A DNA stretch of 64,000 nucleotides from CAYNRE01 sp964399535 (GTDB taxonomy: Bacteria > Planctomycetota > Planctomycetia > Pirellulales > CAYNRE01), in the NCBI GenBank assembly GCA_964399535.1, contig CAYNRE010000028.1:1-64000 (forward strand), given 5' to 3'. Numbering within the stretch: position 1 is the first letter of the stretch; each line of letters opens with the position of its first letter. A model generated the notes under the pieces. That model searched no databases, was not told the origin of the DNA, and saw nothing but the letters and a program-made list of their open reading frames with translations. The position numbers and the translations under genes are program-made. Below, one piece after another: positions 17,203-25,817 of this stretch.

Positions 17203-20199
17203 TTATCGCCCTGGCGATTGCAGGTAAGCAAGCAAATCGGCCAGTTCCTGATCCGACATTTGGTCGACCAGGTTCTCGGGCATAAGCGAGGTGGGCTGCG
17301 CCGTGAACGACTCGATTTCGTCGGCGGCCAACCGAAAGATCTCGCCGCTGGCCGCCGCGAACCAGCGCTCGCCCGCGGCACCTTCGGCCACCAGCACGCC
17401 GCTGAGCGATCGGCCGTCGTGCGTCAGAATCGACCAGGTCACGAACTGCGGTGCGATCTCTCGGCTGGGGTACAAGAGCGACTCGAGCAGCTTCGGCCCG
17501 GTTCCCAACTGGGCCTGGGCCGTCAGGTCGGGGCCGACAACGCCCCCCCGCCCGGCGTGCCGATGACAACGAAAACAGCCCGGGCCGGCCGGATGATAGA
17601 ACCAGCGCTCGCCCGCGGCGGCATCGGCCCGCTGCGAGAACTGTTGCCACCAGCCGGCCGGATCGCGGCGTACGGATCGCAGTTGGCCAGTCGGGTCGCC
17701 GGACGCGGAAGCTTCACCTGGCACGGGCAAGCTGCGCGGCGATTCGCCAGTGGCGCCACTCGCGCCGCCCGACGAGTGCGCGCCCAGGGTACGGGCAACT
17801 TCTTCGGCAAGGGCCGGCACGCGCTTGGAAAGGGCGGCCAACTGCGCGCGATCGGTGTCGGCGAGTTCGGCCCCCCGCAGGCGGCGACAGGCCTCGCGGG
17901 CAACCGACGCATCGCCGTCGCTGGCCAGTTGGAGTAACAGGGTCACGTTTTCCGGCACGTTCGGCGATAGCCCCACAACCGCCTCGCTACGCACCAGCGA
18001 TGCTCGACCCGAGTCGGTGGCCAGGGCGCGAAGCCAGGCGGCCGGATCGGGCTCCAACCGCTCGCGTAAACTGCGCACGGCCTCGAGTTGTACGCGCTGG
18101 TCCTCGTGATCGACCAGGCGCTGCCAAACGGCCGCTTGCAGCGCCGGGTGATTGGCGGGTAAGACCCGCAGGGCATAGATGGCCACCGGGGCCGCCGCAT
18201 CGGGGCTGGCAACCAACTCGGCCAGAAACGTTTCGCCCGAAACGTCGTGCGTCCAGCGCCGTTCGGGGTGGTCGAGCCAGTCGAGCGCGGCCAGGTAGCC
18301 GCCGACCAGCTCGTGCGTTCGCTGCGGATGGTTGAGCCCGGCCAAGAGTTGAGGGCGATACTCGGTCCACTGGCGAGCCGCCACCACCTCGAGCGCCGAG
18401 AAAACGACCGAGGGGTCTGGGTCGTCCAGCCAGCGGCCCCACCGCGCGCGGACCGATTCAGTGCCCGAGTCGCGCTCCAGGGCCAGCGCGGCCCAGCGCT
18501 CGGCCGGGCTGGGCGATTGGGCCAGCCGGGCGAGTTGCTCAGCGCTGGCCACTTGAGCCAAGCGCCAGCGAGCGGCCGTTTGGACGAATCGGTCGGCATC
18601 GCTCAGCCCGCCCCGCAGGGCTTCGAAATCTTCCCGGCTCAATCGCCTTAACAGTTCAGCTCGAACCAGCGGGCTAGTCTCGTCGGCGAGCCGCTCGGCG
18701 GGGCGGAGCACCTCCAGCGGCGCGGTGGCTGCCACCAGCGCGCGAAATTCGGCCAAAGGCGATTTCCAAGCAGCGGTAAGGTCATCTTCGCCGACCCCCT
18801 CGACCAACAGGCGCCGCCAGGCGGAGGGCATCAGGTCGGTGGTGTCGCTGGCCGCAATTGTGGTGCGAGCCCACCGGACATCCGAAGAGGCTTCGCCGGA
18901 CTCGGCCGGCAGTGACGGGGGATTCAAGGGCAGCGCGTCGGCGGCCGCCGCGCCCGAGGCCGCGGTGGCCGACGACGGAGCCAAAGTGTCGGCCCCTTGG
19001 CGGACCAGCTTCCAAACCCGGCCGCGCCCGTGCAGCTCGTAAGACTTGTCGACCCAGTCACTGAAAAAAAGATCGCCCTGCCGAGTTTCCGCCAGCCCGA
19101 CCGGACGAAATTCTTCACCCCCCTGGACGATGATTTCCGCGTCGCTGCGGTACGATGCCCCCCAGGGGGCCAGAGGGTAGCGTTCCAGGCGGTGATCGCC
19201 CCACGAAGTAACCACCAGGTTGTGACGCTGCTCGCCGGGCACGAACGGTGAGTTAAGCGAGACCAGGCCCGAGGGGGCCTCGCCCGTGCCGGCGATCATG
19301 GGCAGGGTTCCTGGCAGCTCGCCGTTCCAGGCGTTGAAGGGATGCAGCCCCTTGCGGCCGTAACGATAGCGGTAGCCGTAGTCGCCCCCCATGACGACAT
19401 GCAGCAAGCGACAGGGGGGCCGGGAATCGGGGTCGTTATCCACGGCGAAGAGCCGGCCCAGCGGGTCGACGACCAGCGCGAAGGGATTCCAGAACCCGGT
19501 CGCCACGGCGCTTAGCTGGGCTCCCTCGCGCGAGATTCGCACGATCCGCCCCCCTTCCCCACCGCCGGCCAGCCGACTCTGGTCGGCGGCGACCAGCTCG
19601 TAAGGCGCGCCCAGGTTTTCACCCAACCCCACCAGCAACCCGCCCTGGTGGTCGAGCGCCAGCCCGCTCAGGCCGTTGTGCGGATAGTTGCCCTCGGTGA
19701 TGAGAGCCAACAAATCGGTCCGGCTATCGGGCAGACCATCGGCGTCGCGATCGTCGAGGCGAAAAACGTCGTTTCGAGTCGCCACGAACAACTGCCGACT
19801 CGTCGGGTCCCAGGCCAGGCCCATCGTGGCCTGCGACCCTTGGTAGAGAGTTTTCACCTGATCGGCCGCGCCGTCGCCATCGGTATCGCGCAAAAGCTGG
19901 ATTCGATCCGCCGGCGGGCCCTGGTAATCGGCCGGCCGGAAATGGGTGTGGCACTCGATCACCGCCACCGTGTCGTCGTCCAGTACGACCAGGGCCGTAG
20001 GGGTTACGATTTGGGGGGCCTCGGCGAAGAGCACCAGTCGCAGATCGTCGACCAGAACTCGGGGTGGGCCGTCGGCCGCCGCGACCGGACTGAGCAGGGC
20101 CGCAGCGATGCTCGGCACCGCCCAAGCCGCGCATAGCCTCGCAGCGCTGGCCAACCCGTGCTGAATTCGAACCGACCCCCGACGACTCACCGTATTCAC
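17203..20199 (-). CDS. PVC-type heme-binding membrane-bound dehydrogenase-like protein, second copy
   Basis: A 998-residue exported paralogue of its downstream neighbour. It has a signal peptide, a propeller domain (LRLVLFAEAPQIVTPTALVV, LLRDTDGDGAADQ, FAVDNDPDSRPP), HEAT-like repeats, then the heme motif CFRCH (plus-strand bases 17563-17577) in a cytochrome domain running to the C-terminus. It lacks the extra jelly-roll-like domain of the other copy. The GTG start at 20199 is supported by GGAGG about nine bases upstream. It heads a same-strand series of four genes (20199 down to 11339), suggesting that the two heme proteins, an exported oxidoreductase and an isomerase serve one catabolic route. 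Confidence 0.88.
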   Translation of the reverse strand: MNTVSRRGSVRIQHGLASAARLCAAWAVPSIAAALLSPVAAADGPPRVLVDDLRLVLFAEAPQIVTPTALVVLDDDTVAVIECHTHFRPADYQGPPADRIQLLRDTDGDGAADQVKTLYQGSQATMGLAWDPTSRQLFVATRNDVFRLDDRDADGLPDSRTDLLALITEGNYPHNGLSGLALDHQGGLLVGLGENLGAPYELVAADQSRLAGGGEGGRIVRISREGAQLSAVATGFWNPFALVVDPLGRLFAVDNDPDSRPPCRLLHVVMGGDYGYRYRYGRKGLHPFNAWNGELPGTLPMIAGTGEAPSGLVSLNSPFVPGEQRHNLVVTSWGDHRLERYPLAPWGASYRSDAEIIVQGGEEFRPVGLAETRQGDLFFSDWVDKSYELHGRGRVWKLVRQGADTLAPSSATAASGAAAADALPLNPPSLPAESGEASSDVRWARTTIAASDTTDLMPSAWRRLLVEGVGEDDLTAAWKSPLAEFRALVAATAPLEVLRPAERLADETSPLVRAELLRRLSREDFEALRGGLSDADRFVQTAARWRLAQVASAEQLARLAQSPSPAERWAALALERDSGTESVRARWGRWLDDPDPSVVFSALEVVAARQWTEYRPQLLAGLNHPQRTHELVGGYLAALDWLDHPERRWTHDVSGETFLAELVASPDAAAPVAIYALRVLPANHPALQAAVWQRLVDHEDQRVQLEAVRSLRERLEPDPAAWLRALATDSGRASLVRSEAVVGLSPNVPENVTLLLQLASDGDASVAREACRRLRGAELADTDRAQLAALSKRVPALAEEVARTLGAHSSGGASGATGESPRSLPVPGEASASGDPTGQLRSVRRDPAGWWQQFSQRADAAAGERWFYHPAGPGCFRCHRHAGRGGVVGPDLTAQAQLGTGPKLLESLLYPSREIAPQFVTWSILTHDGRSLSGVLVAEGAAGERWFAAASGEIFRLAADEIESFTAQPTSLMPENLVDQMSDQELADLLAYLQSPGR

Positions 20200-20315
20200 A
20201 GCGCCAATCCTCCGGGGTCCACGCTCCTGGCGACACGCGCACGGCTCTGTCGGCTACTTCGGAAAGAACACCGCGGGCCGCCGGCCCTGTACGCGGGCCC
20301 ACGATGGCAATGCGC

Positions 20316-20356
20316 AAAAAATAACGGCCGCCCTGGCAGGGAACCAGAGCGGCCGT
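20316..20356 (-). terminator. Rho-independent terminator of the PEP-CTERM gene
   Basis: Arms ACGGCCGC-C-CTGG (20324-20336) and CCAG-A-GCGGCCGT (20344-20356) pair with one internal mismatch around a seven-base loop. On the minus strand the stem runs into TTATTTTTT. It lies about 70 bases past the stop of the gene at 20427-21155. Confidence 0.85.
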
Positions 20357-20426
20357 GCGATTTGCTGACGGATTCTTACGGTCGAAGGTTCGCCACGGCT
20401 ACCTTGCCGCGAACCGACGCCGAAGC

Positions 20427-21155
20427 CTAGCGGCGACGGCGAGCCAACAGCGCCAGGCCGAGCACACCCAAGCCCGCCAGCACGCAGCTAGCCGGTTCGG
20501 GAATCACGACGAAGTTGCCGTTGAGGGTTACCGAGTCGCCCCGGGTGAGCCGGAACACGTAGTCGATCGAAATGGTCGCCAGGGCCGGCGGGCCAACCAT
20601 CGTCTGCCCGGGCAGGCCGAAGCTGGCCGAGGTCGCAGCAGCGCCGAACGCGCCTGCTCCGAGGGAGAACGGTGCATTGAGCAGCGACATGAAAGGAACG
20701 CCGTCGATCGAAGCCTGGTAGATCGGGTTCGCGCCGCTGCTCGACAGCGTGCCCGCAGTCCCATCGCTTACGAGCGTGGCTTCGACGATGCCGCTGGTCT
20801 TGGTCGGCCCCGTAATGGCCGGCGCCACCGGCACCGTGACATTGAACGTGTACGTTTGGGTCGTGGCCGAGGTGTTGCGAATCGACAGGAACGCGAACAC
20901 CACCGGATCGGCGTTGCCTTCGATGCGCCAGTCGGCATCCCAGAGGGTCGAGGTGCTTTCACCGGACCCTTCAAACGAGCCGTCGGACTCGTCGATGTCG
21001 ACACCAACGGTCGAGGTTTCGGATCCGCTTGAACCCACGGCCTTCAGCGAGACCGTGACGGGGCCGGCAATTTGAATGGGCCCAGCAAGGGCCGAACCGG
21101 CCGAGAGAAACACCACCGCACAGGTGGAGAGAAACCATCCTAACTTCCGACTCAT
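20427..21155 (-). CDS. PEP-CTERM sorting-domain protein
   Basis: A 242-residue exported protein. It has an N-terminal signal peptide (MSRKLGWFLSTCAVVFLSAG..), a Ser/Thr/Gly-rich beta-type body with no recognised enzyme motif, and a C-terminal sorting signal: VIPEP, a hydrophobic helix, then RRRR. PEP-CTERM proteins are cut by an exosortase and usually end up in extracellular polymer or at the surface. The ATG at 21155 is chosen over an upstream in-frame start because AGGGAG lies six bases upstream and the signal peptide then starts correctly. It is monocistronic, with a strong terminator and a repeated TGCTAGC element upstream. Confidence 0.88.
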   Translation of the reverse strand: MSRKLGWFLSTCAVVFLSAGSALAGPIQIAGPVTVSLKAVGSSGSETSTVGVDIDESDGSFEGSGESTSTLWDADWRIEGNADPVVFAFLSIRNTSATTQTYTFNVTVPVAPAITGPTKTSGIVEATLVSDGTAGTLSSSGANPIYQASIDGVPFMSLLNAPFSLGAGAFGAAATSASFGLPGQTMVGPPALATISIDYVFRLTRGDSVTLNGNFVVIPEPASCVLAGLGVLGLALLARRRR

Positions 21156-21337
21156 GAGCTCCCTTTCCTCGAATCTCGTCAGCAATATCGATGCAGGAGT
21201 TTGTCGTCTGAACCGTTAACCGCCAGGCCGGACCGATTGTTGACACGCTCGGCAGGCCGAACCGGACTCCCCCCAGGTACGCGCGGGCAAACCTGTACCT
21301 CTACAGAGCCCCGCCCATCTAGGTTGGTAGTCGGCAA

Positions 21338-21364
21338 TGCTAGCGAATCATCCTCCGTGCTAGC
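21338..21364. promoter_or_regulatory. paired TGCTAGC elements upstream of the PEP-CTERM gene
   Basis: Two copies of TGCTAGC (21338-21344 and 21358-21364) lie exactly 20 bases apart, two helical turns, inside an AT-rich stretch about 185-210 bases upstream of the PEP-CTERM start; the GCTAGC cores are palindromic. A regulator binding the same DNA face twice would produce this. The remaining intergenic DNA (21156-21529) contains AT-rich promoter-like sequence but no ORF I support. Confidence 0.4.
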
Positions 21365-21529
21365 AAGCAAAAAATCTGAAAAATCCGATCAATCTTCCGA
21401 ATGCCCCGAATTTCGCTAGTCACCAGCAACCGGAGAACTCGCCACAGAGCACCCATTATCACAAGACGGGGCCGGGCGGGTTGCGAATAGTATTCCAGTA
21501 ACATGCTTATGAATAAGCAGTTACGAACA

Positions 21530-21952
21530 CTACAGCAGCTCGGGAGGAGCGCCCGGCCAGCGGACCGCCTCGACGGCAGCTACCTTGCGGTCGTTGGCGG
21601 CAGCCCTCAGGCTCGAAAGCAATTCGGCACGGTCGGCCCCCTTCAGATAGGCCCCCGACGCCCCCATCGCCCGAAAACGCCGCGCCGCGTTCGGCGCGTC
21701 GTACGTGGTGAGCACCACTACGGCCGCCTCGGGCCGGCAGCGACGCATGGCCGAAAGCACCGTTCGACCGTCGATGTTGTGCAGCCGGGAATCGATCAGC
21801 ACGACGTCGGGTTGGTGATGGGTCGCGCACGCCACGGCTTCGGCCAAATCCGAAGCTTGACCCACGACTTCGATATCCGTTCCCTCAACCATCCGCGCCA
21901 GACCCGAGCGGACCATCTCGTGAGCTTCGACGATCAACAGTCGAATCGCCAT
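21530..21952 (-). CDS. stand-alone response-regulator receiver domain, degenerate acidic pocket
   Basis: A 140-residue protein that is just a CheY-like REC domain of the NarL/LuxR type with no DNA-binding domain. D54 in VLIDSRL is the phospho-acceptor position, T82 and K104 complete the switch set, and the MGASGAYLKG loop is typical. The usual pair of acidic residues near the N-terminus is Glu9-Ala10 (IVEAHEMVR), so one magnesium ligand is lost. The chain stops ~20 residues after the REC fold, where LuxR family members would begin their HTH linker. No histidine kinase is adjacent. It may be a phosphate sink, an adaptor or a decaying regulator. The ATG at 21952 was chosen; a longer frame to 22078 looks non-coding. 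Confidence 0.8.
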   Translation of the reverse strand: MAIRLLIVEAHEMVRSGLARMVEGTDIEVVGQASDLAEAVACATHHQPDVVLIDSRLHNIDGRTVLSAMRRCRPEAAVVVLTTYDAPNAARRFRAMGASGAYLKGADRAELLSSLRAAANDRKVAAVEAVRWPGAPPELL

Positions 21953-22347
21953 GTATTCGCCACTCCGTGCGAGGGGAGGGAACAGCTTGCCAGCCAACGC
22001 CTGTGCACCCGCGCAACTGACCGCGCCGCACTCTGCCTCACTAATCGCGACTCGCGACCAAATCGGACGCGTTGGCAAAAGATTTTTTTCGATTCGTCAA
22101 ACTCTGGGGGAAGCGGTACTCCCCCGCCTTGGTTATTTCTGAAGGGCCTGGCCGAATCATCCACGGCGCACCAGCGGGCTTAATGAGGGGGGGTGCAGAG
22201 ACCCCGGCCCCCCACTTTCAGGCCCTGCGCAAAAGCGGTCCGTTGCACGAGCGACTCCGATCGACCGCCGCCCGTGGCCGGGCGCCGCACCCACCCACGG
22301 CGCCACGATTTTCGCCGCGCGAACAGGGCAGGCGATCGACGAAGGCT
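21953..22347. other. intergenic stretch with GGCGCC inverted repeat
   Basis: 395 bases between the receiver-domain start and the 3' end of the R2lox gene. It includes an AT-rich tract near 22079-22100, probably the promoter of the receiver gene, and two GGCGCC palindromes (22281-22286, 22299-22304) that could pair around a 12-base loop. There is no T-run beside them, so I do not call a terminator. No supported ORF. Confidence 0.55.
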
Positions 22348-23259
22348 TCAGAACGACGAATGGTGGGGGACCAGTTCGTCGAACTGCCAATCGTTGGTCA
22401 TGCCCGCCTGGCGGGCCAGGTCGATGCGCTCGAGGCGCCGCTGGAATGGAGCGGTTGCAAAGCCGACGAACTCGTCCAGCTTCAGGTCGAAGGGCATTAC
22501 TTCGTACGACGAAAAGATCTCGTAGACCAGCCCGATGGCCGGTTCGGCCAGTGCCGCCATTCGGGCCTGGATGGCCTCCCAAACGGGGTCGCCATGCTGA
22601 GCTACGAGCCTGGAGAGCAGGTACACCCCGTAGGCCAGATGGCGCGATTCGTCGCACTTGAGATGCTCGACGATTTTCCGCATGCCCGGCAAGATCCGCT
22701 GTTCGTCGAGCACCTTGAAGTAGGCGTGATAGCCGGTTTCGGCCAATACCCCTTCGACAATCAGGTTGTAGGTAACCGAAGCCTGGGCCTGGGCCACGGG
22801 CGATGGATCGACCTGCAGGCGCCCCAGCGCCTGGGGCAGTTCTTCGTAGAATAGCCGCCGATAGAGGGGGCCATGGAAATGGCTCATATCCAGCGTGTGG
22901 TGCGCTACTTCGTCGGTAAACCGGCGAAAGGCCTCCACATGTTTGGCTTCTTCCCAAAGAAACGACGTCAGATACAGTTCTTCCTCCAACCGTCCCTCGG
23001 CCGCGATCACACCAATCAGCGGCAACAGGTCGAGCGTAACGGCCTCTTCCCCGGCCTGAAACAACGAGGTGAGCCGGAGCAGAACGTCGCGCTCGTCGTC
23101 GGAAAGCCGCTGGTAATCGGCGGCGTCGGTGGTGAGGTCGATGTCTTGCGGATCCCAAATTCCTAGCTTCTTGGATTTTTGCCAGAGACGCATCGGAGGC
23201 GAGTTCCAGTCCAAGCCTCGCGCGCCAGTCGTCTGAAATCCGGTGCGGGTCGTGGCCAT
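22348..23259 (-). CDS. R2-like ligand-binding oxidase (R2lox)
   Basis: A 303-residue ferritin-fold metalloprotein of the R2lox group, related to the beta subunit of ribonucleotide reductase. The metal ligands are readable: E71, E104 and H107 (EEAKH), E169 (IVEG), E204 and H207 (DESRH). V74 (GEEAVTLD) and Y164 (VTYNL) are the pair that forms the Val-Tyr ether cross-link in characterised R2lox, which assembles a Mn/Fe cofactor and binds a fatty-acid-like ligand. The ATG at 23259 follows GAGGGG. No large reductase subunit is present, arguing against a role in nucleotide reduction. It is divergent from an ABC exporter. Confidence 0.87.
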   Translation of the reverse strand: MATTRTGFQTTGARGLDWNSPPMRLWQKSKKLGIWDPQDIDLTTDAADYQRLSDDERDVLLRLTSLFQAGEEAVTLDLLPLIGVIAAEGRLEEELYLTSFLWEEAKHVEAFRRFTDEVAHHTLDMSHFHGPLYRRLFYEELPQALGRLQVDPSPVAQAQASVTYNLIVEGVLAETGYHAYFKVLDEQRILPGMRKIVEHLKCDESRHLAYGVYLLSRLVAQHGDPVWEAIQARMAALAEPAIGLVYEIFSSYEVMPFDLKLDEFVGFATAPFQRRLERIDLARQAGMTNDWQFDELVPHHSSF

Positions 23260-23545
23260 CGAATGCGATCCCCTCGAGTTAGTTGGTGGTTCCGCAGGCC
23301 GCAACAACCGCGTTATTTCGTCGTTGCCAATTCCGGGCCAGCGACGGCCCGATCGCCGCGGCCAGGGTCGCCTGTCCAGGGGCTAGCATACTCCGACGCG
23401 CCGTTTGCGGTATAACCGTGCCTGAGCCTGGACCTTCGCCGCCGCCATCGAAGTCGGCCCGGTTGGCGCCCCTGAATTCGGCTTCCGCGCCCGCCCCCCG
23501 GGGGGAAGCTGAAATACGCCCCCCCGGGGCTAGAAAGCTCCCGCC

Positions 23546-24502
23546 TTGCCGCCAGCGATCGTTTGCCGCAACCTGCGAAAAACCTACCCCGGCCGCCCGG
23601 CCGTCGAAGCCGTGCGCGGACTCGACCTGGAAATCGAGCAAGGCGAGTGCTTCGGGCTGCTCGGGCCCAACGGGGCGGGGAAGACCACCACGATCGAGAT
23701 CCTCGAGGGCCTGTTGCCCCCCACCAGTGGTTCGGTCGAAGTTTTGGGCCAACGCTGGGGCCGCGGCGATCAGGCACTCAAACAACGCCTGGGAATTGCC
23801 CTTCAAGAAACCAAACTGCCCGAAAAGCTCTCGGTGCTCGAGGTGCTGCGGCTGTTTCGCAGTTTTTACGCCCAGGGGCCCTCACCCCAACAGTTGATGG
23901 CCCAGGTCAGCCTGGAAGAAAAAGCCGGGGCTTGGGTCAAGAGCCTTTCCGGCGGCCAGCGGCAGCGGCTGGGCGTGGCCTGCGCCTTGGCGGGCGACCC
24001 CGAGTTGCTGTTTCTCGATGAACCGACCACCGGGCTCGACCCGCAGTCGCGCCGGCAATTGTGGGAACTGATTCGCCAGTTCGGGCACCAGGGCCGCACG
24101 GTGCTCTTGACCACCCATTACATGGACGAGGCCGAGCGGCTCTGCGACCGCGTGGCCATTGTCGATCAGGGGCGGGTCATCGCCCTGGGCACCCCACGGC
24201 GGCTGATTTCCGACCTGGGGGGCGAACACGTGGTCGAGCTTTCGGTTGGTTCGCCCGAGCGGCTGGCCGATGGCGACTTGATCGATCTGCCCAGTGTGCG
24301 CAGCGTGCGCCGCGAGAGCGACCACTGGAGCCTGACGGTGGGCGAACTGCACCGGGCGCTACCGGCCCTGCTCAACCGCCTGGCCGAGCGCCAGACCGAG
24401 CTGACCTCGCTGGCCACGCGCCACGCCAGCCTGGAAGACGTATTCGTCACGCTCACCGGCCGGCACCTCACCGAATCGGGCGAAACCACCCTGGCCGCCT
24501 AG
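23546..24502 (+). CDS. ABC transporter ATP-binding protein (ABC-2 exporter type)
   Basis: A 318-residue ATPase of the CcmA/DrrA/NodI class. Walker A GPNGAGKTTT, Q-loop ALQETKLPEKL, signature LSGGQRQRLGVACAL, Walker B LLFLDEPTTGLD and the H-loop TTHYMDEAE are intact, with a ~90-residue C-terminal regulatory extension (LLNRLAERQTELTSLATRHA, then SLEDVFVTLTGR). An in-frame TAG at 23531 and the absence of ATG or GTG before the Walker motif make the TTG at 23546 the likely start. The stop is eight bases from the permease start, so the two form one exporter. Confidence 0.9.
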   Translation: MPPAIVCRNLRKTYPGRPAVEAVRGLDLEIEQGECFGLLGPNGAGKTTTIEILEGLLPPTSGSVEVLGQRWGRGDQALKQRLGIALQETKLPEKLSVLEVLRLFRSFYAQGPSPQQLMAQVSLEEKAGAWVKSLSGGQRQRLGVACALAGDPELLFLDEPTTGLDPQSRRQLWELIRQFGHQGRTVLLTTHYMDEAERLCDRVAIVDQGRVIALGTPRRLISDLGGEHVVELSVGSPERLADGDLIDLPSVRSVRRESDHWSLTVGELHRALPALLNRLAERQTELTSLATRHASLEDVFVTLTGRHLTESGETTLAA

Positions 24503-24510
24503 CGAGCGGA

Positions 24511-25788
24511 ATGCACCCCATGGCCACCGAAACCGAGCCGCCGCCGGCTGCCAACTCTGCCTCGGCGGCCCCCCTGCCCGACCGCGGCTATGTGCCGCTG
24601 CATCCGCTTTGGGAAATGACCCGGGCGCGGCTGATCGAGTTCTTTCGCGAGCCCGAGGCAATCTTCTGGGTGTATGGCTTTCCGCTGCTCATGTCGCTGG
24701 CCCTAGGCATCGCGTTTCGCAATCAACCCGTGGAAGAAGTACGCCTGGCGGTGATCGACGGCCCCGGGGCCTCGCTCCTCGCACAGGCGCTTGGGTCCGC
24801 GGGGGAACCCGCACCGGCCGTTTCCGCACGGGCCGCCCCGGGCATGGGCGATGCTCCGCCGCGGACGGGGGAAGCCACCAGCCGCGAACCGGCGACCGTT
24901 TCCCAGCCGGCCGGCGGCCCCGCGCGGCGGTTTGTTGTCGAGGTGCTCGACGAGGCAACCTGCCGGCGGAAACTGCGGGTCGGCCAGGTGGCCTTGGTGC
25001 TGCGGCCCGCGCCGCTAACGCCCAGCCAGCCCCGGCCCAGGTTGCTCGCCGACCTGGAGATCGACTACCTCTACGATCCGACCCGGCCGGAAAGCGTCTC
25101 GGCCCAAGCCGCCACGGCCGACGCGCTGGAGCGGGCTGCCGGGCGGCGCGACCTGGTGGCCAGCCGCCAGCAGCACCTAACCGAACCCGGGGGGCGCTAC
25201 ATCGACTTCCTGGTGCCCGGCCTGATCGGGGCGAGCCTAATGGGGGGCGGGCTGATGGGCGTGGGCTTCGTCACCGTCGACCTGCGGGTGCGCAACCTGC
25301 TCAAGCGGCTGGTGACCACGCCGATGCGGCCCAGTCATTTCTTCGGCGGGCTGATGCTGAGCCGGTTCTTTTTCATGGTGACCGAAGTTTGCCTGCTCTT
25401 GGTTTTTGCCTGGCTCATCTTCGGCGTAAGCATCGCGGGAAGTTGGCTGTTGTTGTTCGGCCTGGTCTGCCTGGGGGCGTGGACCTTTGCCGGCGTGGGG
25501 CTGCTCGTGGCCAGCCGGGCCCGCACGCTGGAAACCGCCTCGGGACTGATCAACCTGATCATGCTGCCCATGTGGGTGGCCTCGGGCATCTTCTTTTCGG
25601 CCGACCGCTTTCCCGATCTCGTGCAGCCGATCATCCAAATCTTGCCGCTGACGGCCTTGATCGACTCGCTGCGGGCGGTGATGCTCGAAGGGGCCGGCCC
25701 CGGCGGGGTGGCGAGCGACGCACTGATCTTGGCGGCCTGGTCGGTGGCGAGCTTCGTGCTGGCGTTTCGCTGGTTCCGCTGGACGTAG
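24511..25788 (+). CDS. ABC-2 type transporter permease
   Basis: A 425-residue membrane subunit. One transmembrane helix near residues 50-70 (FWVYGFPLLMSLALGIAF) is followed by a ~180-residue extracytoplasmic loop with a Pro/Ala/Gly-rich stretch, then five C-terminal helices beginning YIDFLVPGLIGASLMGGG. The DLRVRNLLKRLVTTPMRPSH segment and the GIFFSADRFPD loop are hallmarks of ABC-2 (DrrB-like) permeases that export drugs, lipids or polymers. Start ATG at 24511; a second ATG at 24520 is possible. The substrate cannot be inferred. Confidence 0.88.
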   Translation: MHPMATETEPPPAANSASAAPLPDRGYVPLHPLWEMTRARLIEFFREPEAIFWVYGFPLLMSLALGIAFRNQPVEEVRLAVIDGPGASLLAQALGSAGEPAPAVSARAAPGMGDAPPRTGEATSREPATVSQPAGGPARRFVVEVLDEATCRRKLRVGQVALVLRPAPLTPSQPRPRLLADLEIDYLYDPTRPESVSAQAATADALERAAGRRDLVASRQQHLTEPGGRYIDFLVPGLIGASLMGGGLMGVGFVTVDLRVRNLLKRLVTTPMRPSHFFGGLMLSRFFFMVTEVCLLLVFAWLIFGVSIAGSWLLLFGLVCLGAWTFAGVGLLVASRARTLETASGLINLIMLPMWVASGIFFSADRFPDLVQPIIQILPLTALIDSLRAVMLEGAGPGGVASDALILAAWSVASFVLAFRWFRWT

Positions 25789-25817
25789 CAACCTGTTGAA
25801 ATTCGAGGAGCGTCTCT

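Noticed and set aside
22281..22304. GGCGCC inverted repeat as a terminator of the R2lox gene
   Set aside because: No T-tract follows on the minus strand and six-base GC palindromes are expected by chance here.
22348..23259. Class I ribonucleotide reductase beta subunit
   Set aside because: The Val-Tyr cross-link pair and GEEAVTLDLLPLI phrase mark R2lox, and there is no reductase alpha subunit nearby.
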